Assembly (NCBI GenBank): GCA_016720595.1
Contig: JADKKI010000017.1
Span: forward strand, 1-30,885
Reading direction: 5' to 3'
Length of the DNA: 30,885 bases
Source: Myxococcales bacterium
GTDB taxonomy: Bacteria; Myxococcota_A; Polyangia; Haliangiales; Haliangiaceae
A model generated the notes under the pieces. The model did not search any database and was not told the DNA's origin. It saw only the letters and a list, made by a program, of their open reading frames with translations. Positions 8,635-16,104 of this stretch are shown in pieces (the stretch's first letter is position 1; each line of letters begins with the position of its first letter). A program made the translations under genes and the position numbers.

Positions 8635-9654
8635 ATGCGCCACAACCAGCTGATCACTGCGGTTTCGTTCGCCGGTCTCTTCGTCTGTGCCAGCCTGCAT
8701 CAGGCCGACGCAGGAGCCACGTTGGACGCCAGCCCGGTCGCGGCCCCGTCAACGACCATGACGCCCACGACCGAGGTCACACCGCTGACTCCGCCGATCG
8801 CGCTCACGTTTCCGGTGGACTTCTGGAACACCGACTTCGACGTGATCGATTCGTTCGACCTCGACCCGATGATGAACAACACTCTCGAGGACCAAGCGTA
8901 CCTCGAGTACTACTCGAACCTGCCGGTCGAGCAGGATCCCGTGATGTGCTTTGCCGTCGATGACCCCGACCCCGAAGCATCCGCCAGCTGCGGCGAACCA
9001 GTGCCACCGAAGCTGGTCACGCAGAAGAACTACTGCAAGATCCGCCCGGGCTTGCACGGGATGATCGTGCAGCTCGAGAAGACCAAGGACATGACCTGGT
9101 TCAAGGTCGTCAACGGCGTCGCGTGGATCGCGGCGAAGATCGCGGACCTGTTTGGAATCCCCGCTGACTACGCTCTCGAGATCGCGAACTACCTGGTCGG
9201 CAAGGAGAAGGCGATCAAGTCCCTCGACGACCTGATCAAGGAGCTCAAGCAGTGGGAAGCGGCGATGGGCAAGGATGTCTGCAATCCACTCCACCCGGAT
9301 AACAAGGACGATCCGGACAAGGGCTCGCGCGTCGTCGGTGGCTGGGCTGCGTGCAAGCTCCTCGCGCCGCTCGACCACAACTTCACCCCCAAGTACTGCA
9401 ACATGGGCAGGCTCGACAAGGACGGCGCCAAGACGCTCGACGCGGACTGCGACAAGAGCTGCCGCGAGAATGGTGCCATCAACTCGTCCAACGGCATCAC
9501 GCTGCAGGCGTGCAAGACGTCTTGCTACCAGACGATGAAGACGATCTGCATGATCGCGTTCAGCCCCGAGAAGGGGAAGGACGGCGAGCAGCCCACCCGC
9601 TGGGGCAAGGTCCGGACGTTCTGTGACGGGCTGACGCCTGAGCAGACTCGGTAG
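8635..9654 (+). CDS. Secreted cysteine-containing protein, unknown
   Basis: The chosen start is the ATG at 8635 (MRHNQLITAVSFAGLF), which gives a clean signal peptide ending near ADAGA. An in-frame ATG at 8608 is the alternative. The mature protein of about 310 residues starts with a Thr/Pro-rich linker, then acidic segments (DFWNTDFDVIDSFDLDP), a helical middle (VNGVAWIAAKIADLFGI, DDLIKELKQWEAAMG) and a Cys-rich end (CDKSCRENGA, LQACKTSCYQTMKTIC). The even number of clustered Cys suggests disulphides in the envelope or outside the cell. I do not recognise a family. It converges with the GDPD-like gene 38 bases downstream. The frame is intact. Confidence 0.65.
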   Translation: MRHNQLITAVSFAGLFVCASLHQADAGATLDASPVAAPSTTMTPTTEVTPLTPPIALTFPVDFWNTDFDVIDSFDLDPMMNNTLEDQAYLEYYSNLPVEQDPVMCFAVDDPDPEASASCGEPVPPKLVTQKNYCKIRPGLHGMIVQLEKTKDMTWFKVVNGVAWIAAKIADLFGIPADYALEIANYLVGKEKAIKSLDDLIKELKQWEAAMGKDVCNPLHPDNKDDPDKGSRVVGGWAACKLLAPLDHNFTPKYCNMGRLDKDGAKTLDADCDKSCRENGAINSSNGITLQACKTSCYQTMKTICMIAFSPEKGKDGEQPTRWGKVRTFCDGLTPEQTR

Positions 9655-9692
9655 CGGGCGCAGGCCGTCAGCGGCCGACGATGCCGGCGTAC

Positions 9693-10523
9693 CTACATCT
9701 CGGGAGGGGGGCCGAGCCACTCGCGCAGGACAACAGCCTCATTCGTGGCGACGAAGCGCGGCTCGACCTCCTGGATCGCGTCGAGGACGGAGATGTCAGC
9801 GTCGAGCATCCACAGCATGACATCGATCCCACGTGCGCGAAGCTCGGCGAGCTCCGCGCCCTGCTCCGGCCTGACGTCCTTTGCGGCGATCGACACCACA
9901 TCCGGGACGAGACCAGAGGGTGGGCGTACGTGGAGTGGGAGGATCAGCCCGGTCTGGATCGCGTCCCCCGCTCGCTTCCCCGGATAGGCAGGACGTTCGA
10001 CAAGCAGCTGGACCAGCGCCGGATCGTCCGTGTTGAACAGCACCGTGAGCTTACGATCGACTGTCCTCGCGGCGGCCGCTGCGGTCTCGAACATGTCGAG
10101 TGCGCAGTCGACCTGACCGATCGCCTCGGCCGCCGTCAGTGGCTCTCCCGAGGGTCCAGAGTAGCCTTTGATATCGAGCTTGAGATAGAAGCGCCGATCG
10201 CCGACGAGGGACGCGGTCTCGACGAGGTGTCGAGCGACCTCCTCTGCCGCCTCGATTCCCGAGACGCTCGTCGTTGCCAGCTCCGGATCGTGAGCGAACG
10301 CGCACCGGGAGCCGACTGCATCCCAGACCGTGTCCACCTCGATGCCATCGATCAAGGGCTGACCGTTCCAGCGCAGTGCGAGGGATTCGTGGAGCGCGCC
10401 GACCGTGTCATCGAGAAATGGATCGCTGCGCACACAATTGGAGTTGTGGCAGATCACGTAAGCGCGTGGACGTTCGCAAGCTGTCGCGATCGTCAGCAGG
10501 AGGAGTGCTGCGGCTCGCCACAT
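9693..10523 (-). CDS. Exported GDPD-like phosphodiesterase, catalytic residues kept
   Basis: This 276-residue protein has an exported, lipoprotein-like N-terminus with Cys16. It carries the marks of the glycerophosphodiester phosphodiesterase TIM barrel: His26 (in ICHNSNC, in place of the usual HRG), Glu62 and Asp64 (GIEVDTVWD), His78-Asp79 (FAHDPE), and Asp117/Lys119 (YLKLDIK, the normal E-x-K strand). The C-terminal part has the late barrel strands (IDVMLWMLDAD, EPRFVATNE). GDPDs cleave phosphodiesters of glycerol or other polyols. It is the last gene of a five-gene run; its ATG overlaps the previous stop as TGATG. It is about a third identical by eye to its upstream neighbour, so they are tandem duplicates. 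The substrate is unknown; context points to a polyol-phosphate compound. Confidence 0.78.
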   Translation of the reverse strand: MWRAAALLLLTIATACERPRAYVICHNSNCVRSDPFLDDTVGALHESLALRWNGQPLIDGIEVDTVWDAVGSRCAFAHDPELATTSVSGIEAAEEVARHLVETASLVGDRRFYLKLDIKGYSGPSGEPLTAAEAIGQVDCALDMFETAAAAARTVDRKLTVLFNTDDPALVQLLVERPAYPGKRAGDAIQTGLILPLHVRPPSGLVPDVVSIAAKDVRPEQGAELAELRARGIDVMLWMLDADISVLDAIQEVEPRFVATNEAVVLREWLGPPPEM

Positions 10524-11347
10524 CAGTCGCCCTCAGCGGCTGGCCCGACCCAGAGACGTGCCGACAGGACATCGTTGGTATCGAAGATCGTCGGCTGGAT
10601 GGCGTCGATCGCGTCCATCACGGGCACCGTGAGATGGCGCGCCCAGAGCTGGACGATGATGCCGCGGTCAGCGAGCTCGGCAACACTTGCGTAGTCACGA
10701 CCGGTGAGCGCATCGGCCTCGATCGCGATCGCGGTCGCCCGTGCCTGACCGATCGGGGTCTCACGGATCTTGAACATCAGCTCGCGACGGTGCGCATCGT
10801 CGGGTGGCTCGATCGGCCAGCCCGGCCGCTGCACGAGCGCTGCGAGGAATTTGGGTTCCTCACCGAAGATCACCGTCGACGGCCGGCCTACTTCAACGGC
10901 TGCAGCCTCGACGATCGCTGCGAGCTCGAGATCGCAATCGCAATGGGCCTCGAGCTCAGCCTGAGTTGGATCGCGACCATCAGGCGCTACGCGAAACTTG
11001 CCCTGGATCTTGAGGTAGAAGCGATTGAGGTCGTCGGCGCGACGGAGGTAGGCGGCGATCTCCGCGGCAGCGTCATGAGCGTCGACCGCCGTCGACAGCG
11101 TGTCGAACAGATATGAGAACGCGCAGCGTGGGGTCGACGCGTCCCACACGGTATCGATCTCCATGCCATCGAACGCCGCGCGGCCGTGCCATTGAAGCGC
11201 GAGGGACTCTCGCAAGGCTTCCATGGTGTCGTCGCGAGCGACATCGGCCGGCGGTACGCAGTTCGCGTTGAGGCAAACAACAATCACCGGTTCCCGAGCA
11301 CAAGCTGTGCTGAGGAGCGTGAGCGGGACCAGCAGGCTTCGGGTCAC
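10523..11347 (-). CDS. GDPD-like exported protein lacking the catalytic histidines
   Basis: This is a paralogue of the gene at 9693, and the two align without a gap over the first 33 residues (Cys16, Cys25, Asn27, Asn29, Cys30). It starts at a GTG at 11347 that overlaps the previous stop as GTGA and gives the signal VTRSLLVPLTLLSTAC. The metal-binding pair is kept (GMEIDTVWD, Glu63 and Asp65). The first catalytic His is Leu26 (VCLNANC), the HD pair is replaced (CAFSYLFD), and the DIK strand is QGK (YLKIQGK). It should therefore be inactive as a GDPD and may act as a binding or regulatory partner of the active copy. The frame is intact and codon use is normal, so it is not a decaying gene. The fold call rests on its sister. 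Confidence 0.72.
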   Translation of the reverse strand: MTRSLLVPLTLLSTACAREPVIVVCLNANCVPPADVARDDTMEALRESLALQWHGRAAFDGMEIDTVWDASTPRCAFSYLFDTLSTAVDAHDAAAEIAAYLRRADDLNRFYLKIQGKFRVAPDGRDPTQAELEAHCDCDLELAAIVEAAAVEVGRPSTVIFGEEPKFLAALVQRPGWPIEPPDDAHRRELMFKIRETPIGQARATAIAIEADALTGRDYASVAELADRGIIVQLWARHLTVPVMDAIDAIQPTIFDTNDVLSARLWVGPAAEGD

Positions 11348-11865
11348 AAAGTGCTCGCGAACTCGATGCGAGCGAACAGGGACAGATGAACGAGATCGCT
11401 GAAGTGGCGGTCCGAAGCAAACGAGATCCACTCGTTCGGAGTGTCGCTTCCATGGCGGAGGACGTCCACGGCGAGCTCGAGACCGACATTCGTGCGCAGC
11501 CAGCACGGGCCCAGCTTTGGAAGACGCGCGTTGAGGCCCACGAGTGCGTTCTCGTGCCAGCGGTTCTCCCCTAGCAGGTTGAAGGCCGTGTTTCGCCATC
11601 CCGCAAGGACTGCCCAGGCACCGTCGCGAAACCACCACATGCCGACGACGTCGATGTCCGTTTCCCCGTCGCGAGACGAGTTCGGATCGAGGACGAGGAC
11701 GGTCTCGAACTGATGCCAGCGCCCTCCAAATTCCAGCCGAACCGGATGCGCACCAAGCGCCGTGCGCAGATTGACGCCTGCGTGAAGGTCGCGAGTCGGT
11801 TCGGCCGATCCGGACCCCGCCAGTCCGAGTAGGGTGATCAGCGCGGTGGCGGCACGCGGCATCAT
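11344..11865 (-). CDS. Small envelope protein, possibly beta-barrel
   Basis: The start ATG at 11865 overlaps the TarIJ stop as ATGA; a second ATG follows directly. A Sec signal (AATALITLLGLAGSGSAEP) precedes about 150 residues with alternating hydrophobic and polar residues and many aromatics (LHAGVNLRTALG, VRLEFGGRWHQFETVLVL, VVGMWWFRDGAWAVLAGWR, LWLRTNVGLELAVD-like strands) and a C-terminal strand LSLFARIEF. This looks like six to eight amphipathic beta strands, as in a small outer-membrane barrel or lipocalin-like fold. I do not recognise a family. Its place between the CDP-polyol and GDPD genes, with overlaps on both sides, implies a shared process in the envelope. Confidence 0.6.
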   Translation of the reverse strand: MMPRAATALITLLGLAGSGSAEPTRDLHAGVNLRTALGAHPVRLEFGGRWHQFETVLVLDPNSSRDGETDIDVVGMWWFRDGAWAVLAGWRNTAFNLLGENRWHENALVGLNARLPKLGPCWLRTNVGLELAVDVLRHGSDTPNEWISFASDRHFSDLVHLSLFARIEFASTL

Positions 11866-13514
11866 GCGGTGAGGTCGATCAAGACCTTGCCCCATTGGCT
11901 GCGTGCGAGCGCGAAGTCGAAGGCCTCGCGGACGCGACTCAACTTGAACTGTTCGGCGATGGCGAGCTTCTTGACCTTGGTCGCGACGTGAGGACGGCGC
12001 ATCAGGTCCAGCGCCGTCCGATGGTCATCAGGAGTGGATCGCGAGCACCCGAGGAGGTGCAGACCCTTCTCGAGGATCAGGCGCGTGTTGATGGGGACGT
12101 CGTACTCGCTCACCCCGAGGAGCACGATCGTCGCCCCCGGGCGCGCCGCGGCAATGATGCTGCCGATCGCCGCCTCAGCTCCTTTGCCGCCCGCCGCTTC
12201 GAAGTAGAGATCGACTTCGGGGCTCCGCTCACCGTGACCGATCAGCGGGACCTCGGCGCGCAAGAGCTCCGAGGCGACGATCTGGGTCGCGTAGCCGACC
12301 GGACCGGGACCAACCACGCACGCCGCACCACCGACAAATAGGCGGCGGATCGCCCCCACCCCGATCGACAGCAACTCCGTCATGACCGCGAGCTCGTTCG
12401 GCACGGATTCGGGAATGGCGATCACGTTGTGGGCGTCGAGCTCCAGGAGCGATTGCATCAGTCCGTCCTCGCCACTCGACAGGAAGGCGTTGCTCGGACA
12501 GTAGTTCTCGCCGATCCGGGGATCGCTACAGGCAGCGCAGCTCGGATCCTCACACCGCTTGAGGTTCGGGACGATGACGACGCGCGTACCAACTGTCAGT
12601 TCTGGGACCGGCGAGAACACGATCTCGCCGACACCTTCGTGAAGCAGCGCCATCGGCAGCTTGCGCCGCAACGCATCTGCCGAACGGTGCCCGGAGTAGT
12701 AGCGAAGGTCCGCTGCGCAGATCGAACCGAGGAGCGGCCGAACAGCGACCCGTGTGAGATCGGGTGTCCGGAGGACCTCTCGCTCGTCGAACGAGAACGG
12801 TCGAGTGAGCCGCACCACCTTCGACCGACCAAGCTTGCGCTCGAGAAGAAGGCGCGCGATCTCGAGATCGGAGGGGTGCGTGATCTTGATGTTGTGCGGC
12901 CCGCCCTCGACGATCACGGCGCGGTGACCAATGCGCAACGCGAGCTGGACATCATCCGTCGCGTTCGTGACTCCATCAGCCACGGCCTTGGCATGCGCGG
13001 CCAGCGCGATCTCTATCGTGAACCCCTGGGGCGTCTGCCCGTTGTACAGGTGCGCGCGCTCGGGAATGTCCGCGACCACCCCATCCTGAGAACGCACGAT
13101 CGTGTCGGTGGTCTTGGAGCACACGTCGACCACGCCGGTCTCATCGAGCCGACGCACGGCCTCGTCGATGACGTCTGGTGAGATCAGCGGACGGGCCGCG
13201 TCGTGGATCAGAAGCTCCCGTGCGCCTCGCTGGTTGGCTTCGAGGATGCCGGCGTACGACGACGCCTGTCGCGTGACTCCGCCAGGCACCACGGCGACGA
13301 CGCGAAAGAAGTTCTCACGCGCGCAGAGCTGTTCGACCTCGACGAGATAGTCGGCGTGACAAACGACGATCACCTCTCTGATCGCGGTCGCTCGATGGAA
13401 GGCGTCGAGAGTGAACGCCAGGACCGGACGCCCGAGGATCTCGAGCATCTGCTTGGGCAGCGAACTACCAAACCGGACCCCAGCGCCGCCCGCCAGGATG
13501 ATCGCCGTGGTCAT
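11862..13514 (-). CDS. TarI-TarJ fusion: CDP-ribitol synthesis, bifunctional
   Basis: The 550-residue protein has two domains. Residues 1-230 are an IspD/TarI-type cytidylyltransferase: nucleotide loop ILAGGAGVRFGSSLPKQ, LLIHDAARPLIS, LYNGQTPQGF, ATDDVQLALRIG and HNIKITHPSDL. Residues 235-550 are a zinc-type medium-chain dehydrogenase of the TarJ kind: SICAADLRYYSG, LPMALLHEGVGEI, a four-Cys structural zinc loop (C-x4-C-x2-C-x9-C, about residues 319-337) and the dinucleotide loop VVGPGPVGYAT near 400. In Gram-positive bacteria TarJ reduces ribulose 5-phosphate to ribitol 5-phosphate and TarI makes CDP-ribitol. The fusion would do both steps in the cytosol. The neighbouring CDP-alcohol phosphatidyltransferase is the likely user. 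A related polyol cannot be excluded. Starts and stops overlap both neighbours as ATGA. Confidence 0.85.
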   Translation of the reverse strand: MTTAIILAGGAGVRFGSSLPKQMLEILGRPVLAFTLDAFHRATAIREVIVVCHADYLVEVEQLCARENFFRVVAVVPGGVTRQASSYAGILEANQRGARELLIHDAARPLISPDVIDEAVRRLDETGVVDVCSKTTDTIVRSQDGVVADIPERAHLYNGQTPQGFTIEIALAAHAKAVADGVTNATDDVQLALRIGHRAVIVEGGPHNIKITHPSDLEIARLLLERKLGRSKVVRLTRPFSFDEREVLRTPDLTRVAVRPLLGSICAADLRYYSGHRSADALRRKLPMALLHEGVGEIVFSPVPELTVGTRVVIVPNLKRCEDPSCAACSDPRIGENYCPSNAFLSSGEDGLMQSLLELDAHNVIAIPESVPNELAVMTELLSIGVGAIRRLFVGGAACVVGPGPVGYATQIVASELLRAEVPLIGHGERSPEVDLYFEAAGGKGAEAAIGSIIAAARPGATIVLLGVSEYDVPINTRLILEKGLHLLGCSRSTPDDHRTALDLMRRPHVATKVKKLAIAEQFKLSRVREAFDFALARSQWGKVLIDLTA

Positions 13515-14800
13515 GTGGAGATCTCCTGTGGTGACTGATTCCCGGTAGAGAACACGCTACCGGCGCGGCTGATCGCGAGCAGCAGGCCCCGCGCGACATG
13601 CCCGCACGCGATCAGCGGAACGAACACGTCGTAGCGCGACGTTGCCAGCGCGAGCCCGATCCACAGATAGAAGTCAGGCTCTTCGAACAACACGACGCGC
13701 CACAGGTTCCGGGCCCAAGCGGCGAACCCGAGGGGTGATCGGGATCCGGTCGGGCCCGATCTGTGCGGATCAGCGGACACCGCCCTCGCGAGCCAGAGCG
13801 CCGTCCCCGAGAGGACGAGCCAGACACCGGAGAACATCGGCAACAGGGCCATGGTCGTCGTCGGATCCGCGGCGTGGGCTCGCAGGCCGAGTGCGCCATA
13901 GAGAGCGCCCCAGCAAAACACGTCGGTGACCTTGTCGACATACGAGCCGAAGTGCGAGCCGCAAGCGCGATAGCGGGCGAGCTGCCCGTCAAGCGAATCG
14001 AGCACGCTGCGGATTCCGAGTAGCGCCAGCGTGAGGATTGTCAGCGCGGTGCTATCCGGGACGAGCATCGCGATCGCGGCGCCGAAGCAGCAGGCCACCG
14101 ACACCGCGGTGATCCGATTCGGGGTGAGCCACGGTTGCTCTGCGAGGGCTTGCAGGGTCAGGCGGGCGAGCGGGCGAGCGACGATCTGCCCCCAGAACGC
14201 CGGATCGTTCGCCGCCGAGACACCATCGCCGAGACGACGCCAGCGACGAGCACCGTGCAACCGCTGGCGTGATTCAGGGATCACTCGATCCCGCTCACGC
14301 CGCGCGATCGTCCACGCGGCCGCGACCGAGATGCACGCGGCCCAGAGCAGGCAGCCGACCGCCAACATGGCGAGCACGGGCTGCGGCCGACCGAGGAGCA
14401 AGTACGAGAGCAGCCCGGCATGCACCACGAGGCCACTCCGCCGGTGAGGCCGCGGGGGCCAGTGCGCAGCGGCGTGGATGTGACGTTCGACGAGGGTCGC
14501 GTACTCGCGCGCGCACAGCGAAAACGCGATCCCGCAGCCGCTAGCGATCTGGGAGACATCGCCGGACCGCGCGTCGCACGCCAACACGAGCGCCAAAGCG
14601 ACCAGCCCGAAGGCATCGAAGCCCGAGATCAGCGCGGCGGATGCCCGCCATGGAACCGTCGTCGTGCAGACGACCTGACGAGCCAGGAGCCCTGCCACGA
14701 TCGCGATCATCGCGAGCTGATCGTGGTGCAGCGCTACACTCACCATCGCGGCAGAGGACGCCGCCATCCACAGACCGGCTGCTGCCCGAGTTCCAACCAT
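13511..14800 (-). CDS. CDP-alcohol phosphatidyltransferase family membrane enzyme
   Basis: The 429-residue membrane protein has the family motif D-G-x2-A-R-x8-G-x3-D-x3-D complete, at about residues 268-290 (DGQLARYRACG, then GSYVDKVTD). It is preceded by WLTPNRITAVSVAC, the usual first helix entry, and followed by several hydrophobic helices. About 170 residues before this domain form an extra membrane region (for example AMIAIVAGLLARQVV and VLAMLAVGCLLWAACIS) that standard family members of about 200 residues lack. Such enzymes move a phospho-alcohol or phosphatidyl group from a CDP carrier to an alcohol, with metal held by the four Asp. It is the first gene of the overlapping run, with stop and TarIJ start sharing ATGA. 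The start ATG at 14800 has no clear ribosome binding site; an in-frame ATG 11 codons later is possible. Confidence 0.85.
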   Translation of the reverse strand: MVGTRAAAGLWMAASSAAMVSVALHHDQLAMIAIVAGLLARQVVCTTTVPWRASAALISGFDAFGLVALALVLACDARSGDVSQIASGCGIAFSLCAREYATLVERHIHAAAHWPPRPHRRSGLVVHAGLLSYLLLGRPQPVLAMLAVGCLLWAACISVAAAWTIARRERDRVIPESRQRLHGARRWRRLGDGVSAANDPAFWGQIVARPLARLTLQALAEQPWLTPNRITAVSVACCFGAAIAMLVPDSTALTILTLALLGIRSVLDSLDGQLARYRACGSHFGSYVDKVTDVFCWGALYGALGLRAHAADPTTTMALLPMFSGVWLVLSGTALWLARAVSADPHRSGPTGSRSPLGFAAWARNLWRVVLFEEPDFYLWIGLALATSRYDVFVPLIACGHVARGLLLAISRAGSVFSTGNQSPQEIST

Positions 14801-14863
14801 CCAAGGTCAAGGACGGCGACTTCTGGCGAAACCTCACGCGACCATCGACCGGGTTGCGTTTCG

Positions 14864-16087
14864 TCACCAACCCCGCGAGATCACGGGCTGTTGGCGGCGC
14901 GATTGGGCGCTCATCCCCCAGCGGCCGACGAGGCCGGCGTACAGCGCGCTCGCGATCCGGTTCGCGCCGTTCGTCGTCGGGTGCTGGTAGTCCTTCACCA
15001 CGAGCCCGCGCTTGTACCAGCTGCGCGAGGCGCCCTTGCCGCCCATCCACGCGTAGGTGTCCCAGAACGCACAGCCGGCCGCCGTCGCCGCGCGGTGCTG
15101 AGCGGCCACCATCGCCGGGATCGAGTCACGCGGCGGCATCGCTTCGACCCGGTAGTCGAGCTGATCGAGCGGCGAGACCACGAGGCACGAGGCGTTCGGG
15201 TTGGCGGTGCGCACGCTGGTCAGCAGATCGCCGAACAGCTTCTCGTGCTCTGCCATCGCACTGCCCCGCGCCGGCAGCCACTCGGCTTCGTTGGTGCCGA
15301 GCATGATCACGACGAGATCGGAGCCGCGGTGCGCGAGCTGCTTCTGCCAGTGCTCCGGCAGGTTGTGGTTCGCGAGCTGCTTCGCCGTGGCGTTGACCAC
15401 GCCGAGGTTGTCGACCACCGCGCCCTTCGCGTTCTCGAGGGAGGCGCCGAACAGCCGGACCTTGCCGCTCGCACGGAGCTCGAACTTGCGCGCGCCGTCG
15501 GGGATCGCGAGCTGGGCGAACGCAGCCTGCTTCTTCTCGGCGGCGGTCTGGACGGTCGCGACCTCTTTACCGTCGGCGAACACCGCGAGCTCGCCGCCGC
15601 GCGGCTGCGCGAGATAGTGGAGATCGATGCTGGTGACGTTGGCCTTCGCGACCAGCCGGATCGAGCCGCCGCCGTCGGTCTCCGCGCTCCCGCCCAGGCC
15701 CAGCAAGTGATCGGTGGGCTGCACGGTGGACACGCCGTGCACGCGCCAGGTGCCGCTGCTCATGCGGGCGATCGCACGGTGCTGGCAGTACGGGTGCGGC
15801 GGGACCGCCCACACGAAGCCCGGGCCTCCGTCGCCGAGCAAGGCATCGAGCTTCTCGCGCAGCGCGTGGGTGATCTGATCGTCGGCGGTCAGCGAATCGC
15901 CGAAGTACGAGATCCGCAGCGGGTGCGCCGCGTTTCCCGCCTGCTGCGCCGCGAGCGCGGTGCGAAACGCCTCGAGCGCCTTCGGCTCCTCGAACGAGGC
16001 GGCCGGGACGACCTCCGCCTTCGGCGACGCCGAAGCGGTGTGGGTGAGCAAGGTGACGGTGACCGTCACCATCGTGGCGAGCCGCAT
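14864..16087 (-). CDS. Exported SGNH/GDSL hydrolase
   Basis: A signal peptide (MRLATMVTVTVTLLTHTASA) is followed by an SGNH fold: block I ISYFGDSLTADD with nucleophile Ser65, block III MLGTNEAEW near residue 262, and block V DYQHPTTNGANRIA near 367 with the catalytic His. Between blocks I and III lies a beta-rich insert of about 130 residues (STVQPTDHLLG, LRASGKVRLFGAS), probably a carbohydrate-binding-like sandwich, which makes the protein 407 residues, longer than simple GDSL esterases. Such periplasmic proteins often remove or transfer acyl groups on glycans. The gene starts 17 bases after the OmpA stop and ends 63 bases before the CDP-alcohol transferase gene, so it could share their transcript. 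The substrate is not evident. Confidence 0.78.
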   Translation of the reverse strand: MRLATMVTVTVTLLTHTASASPKAEVVPAASFEEPKALEAFRTALAAQQAGNAAHPLRISYFGDSLTADDQITHALREKLDALLGDGGPGFVWAVPPHPYCQHRAIARMSSGTWRVHGVSTVQPTDHLLGLGGSAETDGGGSIRLVAKANVTSIDLHYLAQPRGGELAVFADGKEVATVQTAAEKKQAAFAQLAIPDGARKFELRASGKVRLFGASLENAKGAVVDNLGVVNATAKQLANHNLPEHWQKQLAHRGSDLVVIMLGTNEAEWLPARGSAMAEHEKLFGDLLTSVRTANPNASCLVVSPLDQLDYRVEAMPPRDSIPAMVAAQHRAATAAGCAFWDTYAWMGGKGASRSWYKRGLVVKDYQHPTTNGANRIASALYAGLVGRWGMSAQSRRQQPVISRGW

Positions 16088-16104
16088 GAGGCGGCCATCT
16101 TAGC

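Noticed and set aside
9660..9680. GGCCG-TCAG-CGGCC hairpin between convergent genes as a terminator
   Set aside because: A five-base stem with no T-tract is expected by chance in this base composition.
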